A DNA stretch of 64,000 nucleotides from Acidobacteriaceae bacterium (GTDB lineage Bacteria; Acidobacteriota; Terriglobia; Terriglobales; Acidobacteriaceae), in the NCBI GenBank assembly GCA_003165075.1, contig PLSM01000095.1, forward strand, positions 1 through 64,000, given 5' to 3'. Below the pieces are notes generated by a model. The model had not been told where the DNA came from, ran no database searches, and worked only from the letters and a program-made list of their open reading frames with translations. The translations under genes were made by a program, and so were the position numbers. Of the stretch, positions 27,966 through 36,728 are shown piece after piece; the first letter of the stretch is position 1; each line of letters begins with the position of its first letter.

Positions 27966-28868
27966 GTGATTCGCCGATTGCTTGCTTGCTCATTGTTCGC
28001 TCTTGTCGCGCTGGTTGGGTGCCACACCGGGCAGAAGACCGCTACCGACTCTGCCGCCAATCCCTCCTATAAGGTTTACAAGCTGCGCGGCAAAGTGGTC
28101 TCCATCAACTCCGCCACAAACGAGGTCACGCTTAACCACGAGGCCATTCCCGGCTTCATGGATGCCATGACCATGCCTTACAAGCTCAAGGATCCCGGCA
28201 TTCTGGGCGAACTGCACCCCGGCGATGTAATTACCGCGGACGTGCTGGTTTCACAGGATGCGGATGCGAATGTGTTGCTGGATCATATCGTTGTGGTGGC
28301 CCAGGCTAAGCCCGATTACCGGCCCACCGTTTTCTACCACGTTCCCGCGCCGGGCGACGCCGTGCCCGACTTCAAATTGCGCAACCAGGACGGCCGCAGC
28401 ATCCATCTGGGCCAGTTTCGCGGCAAGCAGTTGCTCATCACCTTCATCTACACGCGCTGCCCGCTGCCCAACTTCTGCCCTCTGGTCACGCACAACTTTG
28501 CTGTAATCGATAAGCAGTTGGCCGCCATCCCCGCGCTCTACAGCAAGACCCACCTGCTATGTGTCAGCTTCGATCCCAGCCACGACACGCCAGAGCGCTT
28601 GCGCGCTTACGGTTCCAGCTACATGGGGAGTGATGCGAAGAACGCCTTTGCCCACTGGGATTTCGCCGTGCCGCAGGCGCCGGAACTGACAGAGATGGCA
28701 AAATTCTTTGACCTCGGAATCACCAATGAGGCCGATTCAACCATCACGCACACGCTTTCCACCACGCTCATCGGGCGCGATGGCAAAGTGGTGCGCTTTT
28801 ATCCCGGCAACGAGTGGACTACAGACCAGGTGATGGCAGATGTGAAGCAGGCAGCCACAGGCGCTTGA
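27966..28868 (+). CDS. Lipoprotein with CusF-like and Sco1/SenC domains
   Basis: The product (300 residues) has a lipobox LVGC with Cys about 19, a CusF-like copper-binding domain (VVSINSATNEVTLNH, PGFMDAMTMPYKL, about 38-112), then a Sco1/SenC thioredoxin-fold domain from about 128 with the copper-binding cysteines in TRCPLPNFCPL (Cys165 and Cys171) and the distal His in ITHTLSTT. Sco proteins deliver copper to the CuA site of cytochrome oxidase on the outer face of the membrane. No oxidase genes are near. The GTG start has no evident ribosome site. Confidence 0.88.
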   Translation: MIRRLLACSLFALVALVGCHTGQKTATDSAANPSYKVYKLRGKVVSINSATNEVTLNHEAIPGFMDAMTMPYKLKDPGILGELHPGDVITADVLVSQDADANVLLDHIVVVAQAKPDYRPTVFYHVPAPGDAVPDFKLRNQDGRSIHLGQFRGKQLLITFIYTRCPLPNFCPLVTHNFAVIDKQLAAIPALYSKTHLLCVSFDPSHDTPERLRAYGSSYMGSDAKNAFAHWDFAVPQAPELTEMAKFFDLGITNEADSTITHTLSTTLIGRDGKVVRFYPGNEWTTDQVMADVKQAATGA

Positions 28869-28910
28869 AATCGAACCTCTTAATTTATCAATCTGAATCG
28901 GAGTGGATGA

Positions 28911-29996
28911 ATGATGAGCGGTGGATTGGTTATTCGCCAGGATGCTGAGTTGGATTTTCTATCGTTGGGTGCGCTGGTGCATCGCCTCGATCCGGGCATT
29001 GTGCCTTTTCGCAAAGCCACCGAGTGCAAGATTCACGTCAGCGGCGGCGAGTTCAATGTGGCTGCCAATCTGTCGGATTGCTTCGGCCTGAGAACCGGAA
29101 TCGTCAGCGCCATGTCTGACTATCCCATCGGCGATCTGATTGCCGAGCGGGTGCGTGCCATGGGCGTCAAGCCGTATTACAAGCACTTCAAGCACAACGG
29201 TGTCACGGGCCCCAACATGGCAGCCGTGTACAGCGACCGTGGCCACGGCCTGCGCGCCCCGGTGGTCTTCTACAACCGGGCAAATGAGGCCGCGGCACAA
29301 CTGAAGCCGGGCGATTTTGACTGGAAGGCGATCTTTGCCGGAGGCGTCCGCTGGGTGCATTGCGGCGGCCTTTTTGCGGCCCTCTCGGCCACTACGGCGG
29401 CTCTGGCGGCAGAGATGATGAAGGCTGCCAAGGAAGCCGGCGCCGTGACTTCGTTCGACCTGAACTTCCGCGAGAAGATGTGGAGCATTCACGGCGGCAA
29501 CGAGCGCGCGGTCGAGGCCATTGGTCACATTGTGGAGAACGTGGATGTGCTGGTGGGCAACGAAGAGGATCTGCAGAAAGGACTGGGCATTCCGGGGCCG
29601 GAAGTTGCGGCAAAGTCCAAACTGGACCCCAGCGTCTTTTTTGGCATGATCGATCAGGTGGTGAAGAAGCATCCGCAGGCAAAAGTGGTGGCCACCACGC
29701 TGCGTGAGGTGCACTCCACCAATCGTCATAGCTGGAGCGCGGTCGCGTGGATCGATGGCAAGACTCTCTCCGCTCCTACGGTTGAGCTGGACGTTCTGGA
29801 TCGTGTGGGCGGTGGCGATGGTTTTGCCTCCGGCTTCTTTTATGGCCTGCTCACCGGCGAGTCGCCCGAGGAAGCGCTCAAGTTGGGATGGGCGCACGGC
29901 GCGCTGCTTACCACCTTCCCCGGCGATACCACTATGGCCACGTTGGACCAGGTGCGAGCGTTCGCAAGGGGCGGCTCGGCGCGCATTCAGCGGTAG
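28911..29996 (+). CDS. PfkB-family sugar kinase, KdgK-like
   Basis: The 361-residue product shows the ribokinase/PfkB signs: the substrate-side SGGEFNVAANLSDCFGL, a family middle VTSFDLNFREKMW (as in 2-keto-3-deoxygluconate kinases) and the catalytic-anion-hole motif VGGGDGFASGFFYGLL. KDG kinase phosphorylates 2-keto-3-deoxygluconate from pectin or alginate breakdown; the specificity is inferred from resemblance only. Two adjacent ATGs (28911, 28914) share one GGAG ribosome site. Confidence 0.82.
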   Translation: MMSGGLVIRQDAELDFLSLGALVHRLDPGIVPFRKATECKIHVSGGEFNVAANLSDCFGLRTGIVSAMSDYPIGDLIAERVRAMGVKPYYKHFKHNGVTGPNMAAVYSDRGHGLRAPVVFYNRANEAAAQLKPGDFDWKAIFAGGVRWVHCGGLFAALSATTAALAAEMMKAAKEAGAVTSFDLNFREKMWSIHGGNERAVEAIGHIVENVDVLVGNEEDLQKGLGIPGPEVAAKSKLDPSVFFGMIDQVVKKHPQAKVVATTLREVHSTNRHSWSAVAWIDGKTLSAPTVELDVLDRVGGGDGFASGFFYGLLTGESPEEALKLGWAHGALLTTFPGDTTMATLDQVRAFARGGSARIQR

Positions 29997-30093
29997 AACC
30001 GGCGCTGCCCATCTCCAGATTTGTGCGCCGATTGACAGCCAGGTTCATCCAAGCAACTGGTAGGCTAGCAGTGTGTCTAGTGAGAGGTCTCAA

Positions 30094-30474
30094 GTGGCAA
30101 AAATTACATTGTTGTTTGCGGTGCTTCTGATTGCTTTGGGTTTGGTGGGTTTTCTGGGCACCGGCAGCCAGCATCCCACCGCGCTGATTCCCACCTGGTT
30201 CGGCCTGGCGCTCGGCATCTTCGGCTGGCTGGCCATGAGCCCCAGCGAGGCTCGGCGCAAGCTCTTCATGCACATTAATGTAACCATCGGCCTGCTGGGT
30301 TTTCTGGGCGCGGGTGGCAGAGCGATTCAAGGCTACGGTAATGCCAGGTCTGCCGGCATTGAGCCCGATCACGCTGCCTTGGCCTCGCAGATCACGATGG
30401 CCGGCCTGCTCCTGTTCTACGTCCTTCTCTGTGTACGCTCGTTCATAGACGCACGGCGCGCGGGAAAGGTCTAG
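30094..30474 (+). CDS. Small integral membrane protein
   Basis: The product (126 residues) begins MAKITLLFAVLLIALGLVGF and has four hydrophobic segments with short loops, one ending SPSEARRKLFMHINVTIGLLGFLG. I start at the GTG 30094 because GAGG lies six bases upstream; GTG 30073 is also open. It ends three bases before the ABC exporter gene begins, so the two are likely one operon. Family not recognised. Confidence 0.72.
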   Translation: MAKITLLFAVLLIALGLVGFLGTGSQHPTALIPTWFGLALGIFGWLAMSPSEARRKLFMHINVTIGLLGFLGAGGRAIQGYGNARSAGIEPDHAALASQITMAGLLLFYVLLCVRSFIDARRAGKV

Positions 30475-30477
30475 CGC

Positions 30478-32364
30478 ATGGGGACAATGCGTCATGGCGG
30501 AATTGGGATGAGCAGCGCAGAACGTTCGCCGCGCGGAGGCGGCGCGCGTGCCAGCCGGGGGGACTTGCCCAAGCGAAAGTCCAGCCTGAAAAAGTTGTGG
30601 CCGCAGATTTGGGCGCTGGTTGCGCCGCGCAAGGGTCTGCTTTTAGCCGGAATGGGACTAATGGCAGTCAACCGCGTTGCTGGACTGGTGTTGCCCTTCA
30701 CCAGCAAGCCGCTCCTTGACGTCGTCCTGAACCAGACACATCCGCGCCCCGATCTGCTGCCGCGCGTCATCGCGGTGGTCTTCTCTGCCATGCTGGTGCA
30801 GGCCATCACCTCGTTCTCGCTCACCCAGCTACTCTCCAAGGCCGGCCAGCGGCTCATTGCGGATATGCGCCGCCAGGTGCAAAAGCACGTGGGACTGCTT
30901 TCAGTGGCGTACTACGACGAGAACCGCACCGGCACCCTTGTTGCACGCATCATGTCTGACGTGGAAGGTGTGCGCAACCTGGTGGGCACGGGGTTGGTGG
31001 ATTTTGTGGGTGGATTGCTCACCGCCGTATTGGCGTTCATCTATCTGCTCCATCGCAGCGTCGTGATCACGCTCACGGTTTTCGCTGTGGTGGGCGCATT
31101 TGTTTTTGTTCTGCAATACGCTTTCAAGATCATTCGGCCCATCTTTCGCGAACGCGCCAAGATCAATGCTGAAGTAACCGGCCGGCTTACTGAATCATTG
31201 GGCGGCGTGCGCGTCATCAAGGGCTACCACGCTGAAGAGCGCGAGCACGATGTCTTTTCCGCCGGTGTCGACCGGTTGCTCTCCAACGTGATGAAGTCGC
31301 TCACCATGACCAGCGTGCTGGGCTCGGCCTCTACAACGGTGCTCGGACTGGTGTCTGCGCTGGTCATGTGGCTCGGCGGACACAGCGTGCTGAGCCGCGC
31401 CTGGACTGTCGGCGATTACTTCAGCTACAACATGTTTCTCGCCTTCATGATCGCGCCGGTCTTCCAGATCGTGAACATCGGCACCCAACTCACTGAGGCT
31501 TTCGCCGGCCTCGACCGCACCGGCGAGATCATGTCTGAACTCGAAGAGAATCGGGTTCCTGGCCGCACTGAAAAGATGCCGCCGGTCCAGGGCAGGGTCC
31601 AATTTGAGAATGTGGAGTTCGCGTACGACCCCGAAAAGCCGGTTCTGCACGGCATCAGCTTTGTGGCCGAGCCGGGAACGGTCATCGCCTTGGTTGGCTC
31701 CTCGGGCTCGGGCAAATCCACAATCATCAGCCTCATTTGCGCTTTCCACACTCCGTCCAAGGGTCGGGTGCTGGTGGACGGTGTGGACCTTGCGCACGTT
31801 GACCTGAACACATTTCGCTCCCAGCTCGGCGTGGTGCTCCAGGATTCGTTTCTGTTCGATGGCACCATCCGCGAGAATGTGATGTTTTCGCGCCCCGATG
31901 CTACTGAGGAGCAGTTTCTCTTTGCCTGCCGTACTGCCCGCGTGGACGAGTTTGCGGAGCGTTTCCCCGATGCCTACGAAACCGTTGTGGGCGAGCGCGG
32001 GGTTAAGCTTTCAGGCGGCCAGCGCCAGCGGCTCTCCATTGCGCGCGCCCTCCTGGCGGAGCCGGGAATCCTCATCCTCGACGAGGCTACCAGCTCGCTC
32101 GATTCCGAATCCGAGGCCATGATCCAGGCTGGATTGAGCCAACTGATGCAGGGACGAACCACCTTCGTCATCGCCCACCGTCTCTCCACCATCCGCCGTG
32201 CCGACCAGATCCTGGTGGTCGAAAACGGCCTCATTGTGGAGCGCGGCAATCACGCTGAACTGTTCGCCTTGGGCGGGCGCTATTACGACCTCTATACTCG
32301 CCAGCACGGCCTGGAGGCCAATCTCTTCCTCGCTCCCGGCGAAGGCGACGTCATTCCGGCCTAA
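30478..32364 (+). CDS. ABC exporter, MsbA-like fused permease-ATPase
   Basis: The 628-residue half-transporter has six membrane helices (about residues 45-330) followed by an ATPase: Walker A GSSGSGKST, Q-loop VVLQDSFLFDGTIREN, signature LSGGQRQRL, Walker B ILILDEATSSLD and switch His in IAHRLSTI. It would work as a homodimer exporting a lipid or drug-like substrate. The start is either ATG 30478 or ATG 30508 (GGAA upstream). The N-terminal 35 residues are basic and low complexity. Confidence 0.9.
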   Translation: MGTMRHGGIGMSSAERSPRGGGARASRGDLPKRKSSLKKLWPQIWALVAPRKGLLLAGMGLMAVNRVAGLVLPFTSKPLLDVVLNQTHPRPDLLPRVIAVVFSAMLVQAITSFSLTQLLSKAGQRLIADMRRQVQKHVGLLSVAYYDENRTGTLVARIMSDVEGVRNLVGTGLVDFVGGLLTAVLAFIYLLHRSVVITLTVFAVVGAFVFVLQYAFKIIRPIFRERAKINAEVTGRLTESLGGVRVIKGYHAEEREHDVFSAGVDRLLSNVMKSLTMTSVLGSASTTVLGLVSALVMWLGGHSVLSRAWTVGDYFSYNMFLAFMIAPVFQIVNIGTQLTEAFAGLDRTGEIMSELEENRVPGRTEKMPPVQGRVQFENVEFAYDPEKPVLHGISFVAEPGTVIALVGSSGSGKSTIISLICAFHTPSKGRVLVDGVDLAHVDLNTFRSQLGVVLQDSFLFDGTIRENVMFSRPDATEEQFLFACRTARVDEFAERFPDAYETVVGERGVKLSGGQRQRLSIARALLAEPGILILDEATSSLDSESEAMIQAGLSQLMQGRTTFVIAHRLSTIRRADQILVVENGLIVERGNHAELFALGGRYYDLYTRQHGLEANLFLAPGEGDVIPA

Positions 32365-32606
32365 TAGATGTCCGTTGGGGGCTACCTCAACAGTACTTAG
32401 CCAAGGGGTAGAGCATATGTCTTTGAGCCTGCAAAAGCTCTCAAAATACGAATTAACCGGCCTGAAGCCCGCCTTCCGATCCCCAAGGGCGTCTCTCCAG
32501 GACAACCTCAGAGTCCCACCTACGGAAACGCCGTATCAGTACTTGACCCGCGTCTCATATCTTGAGAAACTGATGTTGGGTCATTCCCCGAAAGCAAAGG
32601 ACCAAG

Positions 32607-33419
32607 ATGCGAGATGCAGCCCCCCAGGGTACTTACAAAGTACAGGCTTTAGACCGCGCGTTCGCAGTTTTGGATCTGCTCGCAGAAAGCGAAGTGCCGC
32701 TTGGACTGGCGCAGGTCGCCTCGTCCCTGCAGCTGCACAAGAGCACCGCACACCGCTTCCTGATGGTTCTGGAACGCCATCACATGGTGGAACGCACCAA
32801 CGGGGGGAAGTTCCGCTTGGGTCTAAGGCTCTTCGACTTCGGCAATAGGGCCATCGAACAGTACGACTTGCGCGACCGTGCGCAACCACATCTGCGCCGC
32901 CTGGTGGCCGAAACCGAAGAGACTGCTCACCTGTGCATTCTTGAGCAGGCGCGGGTCATCTACATCGACAAGATTGAGCCTGCCCGCTCCGTGCGCATGA
33001 TTACGCGGATCGGGTCCAGCAACCCTGTGCACTGCACTTCTGTGGGCAAGGCGATTCTCGCCTTTTTGCCTGAGGAGCGCATCACCGATATTCTGCGCCG
33101 CACTCGCTTCGAACGCTTTACACCTCGCACCATCGCAACCCCCGAGGCTCTGCGCGCGGAGATCGAAAAGACCCGTCGGCGCGGCTATGCCGTGGATGAC
33201 GAGGAGTTGGAGGAGGGCTTACGTTGCATCGCGGTGCCGCTGCTCGATGCCCAACGCCAGCCTGTGGCTGCAATCAGCGTCTCCGGGCCATCGTTCCGCG
33301 TAACTGCGCAGAAGCTGCCTTCCATCGCCAACCACCTGCTCCAGTGTGTGCGCGGCATCTCGATCGATATGGGTTATACATCGGCCGGCCGCGGCAACCG
33401 CGCTGCATGGACGGCCTAA
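32607..33419 (+). CDS. IclR-family transcription regulator
   Basis: The 270-residue product has an N-terminal winged helix (ALDRAFAVLDLLAESEVPLGLAQVASSLQLHKSTAHRFL region, about 14-60) and the IclR effector domain with VHCTSVGKAILAFLPEE, RRRGYAVDDEELEEGLRCIAVP and PVAAISVSGP. Family members control sugar-acid or aromatic catabolism; a link to the KdgK-like gene 2.6 kb upstream is speculation. 242 bases separate it from the ABC exporter, enough for its own promoter. Confidence 0.9.
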   Translation: MRDAAPQGTYKVQALDRAFAVLDLLAESEVPLGLAQVASSLQLHKSTAHRFLMVLERHHMVERTNGGKFRLGLRLFDFGNRAIEQYDLRDRAQPHLRRLVAETEETAHLCILEQARVIYIDKIEPARSVRMITRIGSSNPVHCTSVGKAILAFLPEERITDILRRTRFERFTPRTIATPEALRAEIEKTRRRGYAVDDEELEEGLRCIAVPLLDAQRQPVAAISVSGPSFRVTAQKLPSIANHLLQCVRGISIDMGYTSAGRGNRAAWTA

Positions 33420-33800
<381 letters not shown>

Positions 33801-33864
33801 TACATTCCAAAAGACTTACGGGACGTATGGACCTATAGTGACAATCCACAATCCGATCCACAAT

Positions 33865-34254
33865 TCACTGCACTAGACGACTTCCAAGTCCTATTGCGCT
33901 TAGGAATGCGCCTTGTGCTGCTTGCTTTTCGTCGCGGTCACCGTGGTGTCGGTCAGCCTTCAGCACGGAGTCCTTCGTTCCCGCCGGCACAATCCGGGCC
34001 GAGACCTCCCACGATCCTTCCTCGGGATCGACGAATTCGTGGTCGAGGATGCCGGACTGCTGGTCGTAGTGCGGAATCAGCCGTCCGGCGCCGCGAGGCG
34101 TTTGAATCTCCCACTCGTTTTGCCTCACGGGCCGGATAGCTTTGACATTGTGGATGGCCCACTGCGGCATGGTCGCTGGATCGGCGATGAATTGGTACGC
34201 TTCTGCTGCAGGGCAGGCAATTTGAACAGTCAAGGTCACTGAATTCGTAGTCAT
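33865..34254 (-). CDS. SRPBCC-family protein
   Basis: The 129-residue product starts MTTNSVTLTVQIACPAAEAYQFIADPATMPQW, a typical START/Bet v1-like (SRPBCC) beginning for a small hydrophobic-ligand pocket. The ATG at 34254 follows AGAGGA. The last 30 residues (after AGTKDSVLK) no longer look like the family; another frame gives RLTDTTVTATKSKQHKAHS with an earlier stop, so a frameshift near 33965 is possible. It is the last gene of a marR-DUF1398-SRPBCC run. Confidence 0.7.
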   Translation of the reverse strand: MTTNSVTLTVQIACPAAEAYQFIADPATMPQWAIHNVKAIRPVRQNEWEIQTPRGAGRLIPHYDQQSGILDHEFVDPEEGSWEVSARIVPAGTKDSVLKADRHHGDRDEKQAAQGAFLSAIGLGSRLVQ

Positions 34255-34306
34255 GTTTTTCCTCTTTTTCAGTTCAGATCGCACGGTTGGGCATGGCCAC
34301 TTTGGC

Positions 34307-34702
34307 TCACGCTTTTGGCCTTGGGAACTCCTCAATGTGCTGTTCGCCTTTCCGGCCGAAGTAGATCACCCGTCTGCCAGTCAGAAATGCCCAATAGCCA
34401 ATCACGCCTGCGGAGGTCGACCGCTTCACAAACTCGGGGTACCGCACCGTGTCTGCCTGAGCACCGCGAATGGCCGCCACCAGGCCGGCATTGTCGAATT
34501 CGGCCGCGATCGGACCAGGGTCCAGGATCATGGGCACCGTGTGCGCGGTTCCATCCGCGAGGTAGTGGGTCTTCTGTTTGACCGCGAAGTCCACGAGGTA
34601 CGATTCCACTCCGACTTCGAGCAGCCCTTGGACGACCTGAGGGAAGGTCATCTTGCCTTGTTGTGTTGCGATCGCCAGTTCGTCAATTACGTGCTTGCTC
34701 AT
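34307..34702 (-). CDS. DUF1398-family protein
   Basis: The 131-residue product matches the DUF1398 pattern: VVQGLLEVGVESYLVDF, an ADGTAHTVPM loop and VIGYWAFLTGRRVIYFGRKGEQHIEEFP at the end. Family function is unknown. No signal peptide or membrane segment. It lies between the MarR regulator (27-base gap) and the SRPBCC gene (52-base gap), so it is probably under MarR control. Confidence 0.8.
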   Translation of the reverse strand: MSKHVIDELAIATQQGKMTFPQVVQGLLEVGVESYLVDFAVKQKTHYLADGTAHTVPMILDPGPIAAEFDNAGLVAAIRGAQADTVRYPEFVKRSTSAGVIGYWAFLTGRRVIYFGRKGEQHIEEFPRPKA

Positions 34703-34729
34703 CTCTTCTCCCTTACTCGGTTGCCAGCG

Positions 34730-35203
34730 TTACTCGGTTGGAAGTGTTTGCAGGCCGTGTGCCTGCACAAGTTTCTTCATTGTTGCAATCAGCGCAGTAC
34801 GCTCTCCCGATGAGAGCGGATGAAAGAACTCCTCGTCGTTCTGGTCGGCCAGCTCTGCCAGTTGTGGAATCAGCCGCCGCCCTGCCCCCGTCAGCGCAAT
34901 CGACTGAAAGCGGCGATCGTCGCTCCGGTCCCAGCGCGTGACGAGCTTCTTCGTCACGAGCCGGTCTACGAGTTTGGAAACGCCGCCACGCGTCATCCCG
35001 ATCCGCTCCGCCAGAACACCCGACGAGATCTCCTCGTCATCGAACATCTCCCGCATCACCACCCACTCGGCCGCCGTCACGCCGCTGGCCAGGAGCTTGC
35101 GGGCAAAGGCGTGCGAGACGTGATTGGAGACGAAGCGGAGCCAGAATCCAACATGCTTCTTCAGGTCGCTGACGGTCAGATCGGGCACTCTGGAGTTCTT
35201 CAT
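34730..35203 (-). CDS. MarR-family transcription regulator
   Basis: The 157-residue product has the MarR winged helix: VTAAEWVVMREMFDDEEISSG, LAERIGMTRGGVSKLVDRL as recognition helix and the wing DRSDDRRFQSIALTGAGR. It should repress its own operon and respond to a small molecule. A 25-bp inverted repeat lies 11 bases upstream of its start codon. The first ATG at 35203 has GGAA upstream. Confidence 0.92.
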   Translation of the reverse strand: MKNSRVPDLTVSDLKKHVGFWLRFVSNHVSHAFARKLLASGVTAAEWVVMREMFDDEEISSGVLAERIGMTRGGVSKLVDRLVTKKLVTRWDRSDDRRFQSIALTGAGRRLIPQLAELADQNDEEFFHPLSSGERTALIATMKKLVQAHGLQTLPTE

Positions 35204-35213
35204 GGAAAGTAGA

Positions 35214-35238
35214 TTACATGGAAACTGTTTCTATGTAA
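35214..35238. promoter_or_regulatory. Inverted-repeat operator upstream of marR-type gene
   Basis: TTACATGGAAAC, one central T, then GTTTCTATGTAA: 11 of 12 positions pair. Size and position are typical for autoregulated MarR operators. Binding would overlap the regulator's promoter or leader. Confidence 0.8.
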
Positions 35239-35604
35239 ACTATATTTTGAAAATGATTAAGCGCACTGCGGGCTCGGGGAGCGCCCAGCGCTTTTTCAAG
35301 GGAAATAGGCGCGCGATTCTCACGCCTTGCTATGCCTCAGAAGTACTGTGATCCGCGTCATCCCGCTTGATACGTGCGAAATCGCCAACCCACACGCTGA
35401 CCACCAACGAGACGATTGGCCATCTTGGCTGGCACACCGCCCTTTGGGCATGTACCCAAGAATACGTTCAGACCGCTTCCGTAATTGGTCCGCAACGTGG
35501 CCCAAACGTAAGGCTGCGTCTCGCCTGCACCCTGCACGTACCAAATTCCATGTACAACCCAAATCCACCCAGGAGATGTCAATTCATGAGCAGCGTAACA
35601 GTGA
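35239..35604. other. Stretch without a supported gene
   Basis: Short overlapping frames on both strands (for example one reading VGGQRVGWRFRTYQAG on the minus strand) match no family I know. Together with the CHAT and DUF6580 remnants downstream it forms 1.5 kb of non-coding or decayed sequence. Confidence 0.5.
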
Positions 35605-35919
35605 AAGCTCTGCACCGCGAGTTCTTTTACAACTGAAGCCACGCAGTATCGCTCCACTCTGAAGCAAAAGAAGACGGACCCTGCCCTGGGGCAACGGCTC
35701 TACGATGGACTTCTTGGCGGAATCCCGGAACTTAAAGACAAGCGCGAATTGATCGTGGTACCGGATGGCAATCTCCACCTTTTGCCATTCTCTGCTTTGG
35801 TGAATGCCGGGCAGTATCTACTGATTTCCCATCTGGTCACAGTCGCGCCCTCGGGAAGAGGTAGTCTTCATCAGACCGGAAAAGGGTTGCAAGTTTCCAT
35901 TGTTTCAATTCGTCATTGA
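35605..35919 (+). pseudogene. Remnant of a CHAT-domain (caspase-like) protein
   Basis: An open frame without a usable start codon reads YRSTLKQKKTDPALGQRLYDGLL, then ELIVVPDGNLHLLPFSALV and YLLISHLVTVAPS at 35647-35853. This is the conserved start of CHAT peptidase domains (VPDGxLxxLPFxAL ... xxxVxxAPS). The similarity stops after VAPS, before the catalytic His and Cys, and the frame ends at 35919. The N-terminal part (often TPR repeats) is also missing. It is a gene fragment, not a working protease. Confidence 0.7.
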
Positions 35920-36066
35920 CAATCGGGTGCAACGGCACAGGTTTACGCGACGCTTCAGCCTGGCAGAAGCAGTAACGTTCCCATCAATACTTCAAGAGTA
36001 TTCGTCCTTTTCATCGCGGTTCCTTCTTTGAAGCGGTCTCTGACCCTGATTCGCTTGTGTGCCTAT

Positions 36067-36375
36067 TCAATACCATGCTCGCAATTTTGCGAACGCTTCT
36101 TCCCCCGCCTTCAGACCGAAGGTGCCTGGAGTGGCTGGCAACAGAATGTGCGAGACCATACACTGCATCTGTCTGGCCGGCATGAATGCTTTACTGTACC
36201 GGGCGACAGCAAAAATCAACAGGCTGAATGCTGTTTCGGAGACAATGCTGTTGCGGAAAAACGACAGCGCGGCAATGTAACAGGTCCCAAGACCGCTCCA
36301 TGTCTTTGGATACATGCCACTGTGAATTGGCATGGCGCGAGAAGGCTCGGATCAATCTTGCCTTGATTCTCTTGC
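36067..36375 (-). pseudogene. Frameshifted remnant of a DUF6580-type small membrane protein
   Basis: The minus strand encodes SGMYPKTWSGLGTCYIAALSFFRNSI followed by a hydrophobic FSLLIFAVARY, the usual C-terminal pattern of DUF6580 proteins (NFxVWxxGxMYPxTxxGLxxCYxAAxPFFRN). The expected preceding piece, KIDPSLLAPCQFTVA, is found just upstream but in another frame, so a frameshift lies near 36315. The N-terminal half of the family is absent. Confidence 0.55.
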
Positions 36376-36728
36376 AGAGGTGCAAGTCTGGCTGTATTTG
36401 ATCGCTTTGCGGGTGAATCCATTGGAGAGTCGAGTGACTTAAATCACTTTATACTCGCTTATCTCAAATCAGAATAGCAACGGAATGAGGCATTCCGTCG
36501 AATTATGAGAAAAGGAGTCGTTCCGTTATTAATTCAGAGCCCAAGAGGCTCAGGGGAGCAGAGAATGGTCGCTTCCATCCAATGCGTTTCTCATTGACGC
36601 CTCATTAATAGAGACCGAAAACATCAGAAACAGTTACTTTCTTGCTAGGCATTGGACTGAAAATTGAATTAGATCACTCCTAGCCTCAATTGGCATCCGG
36701 CGTGCATATCATTCGGCAAGGACAATTT
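36376..36728. other. AT-rich intergenic region with small inverted repeats
   Basis: No gene supported. It holds ACGGAATG-AGG-CATTCCGT at 36480-36498 (8-bp stem), GAGCC-caaga-GGCTC at 36537-36551 and AGTGACTTAAATCACT near 36447-36462. These may be promoter or operator elements of the GGDEF gene downstream. Confidence 0.4.

Noticed and set aside
35358..35657. Minus-strand 99-residue frame (VGGQRVGWRFRTYQAG)
   Set aside because: No family recognised and no ribosome site; overlapping frames on both strands are equally open.
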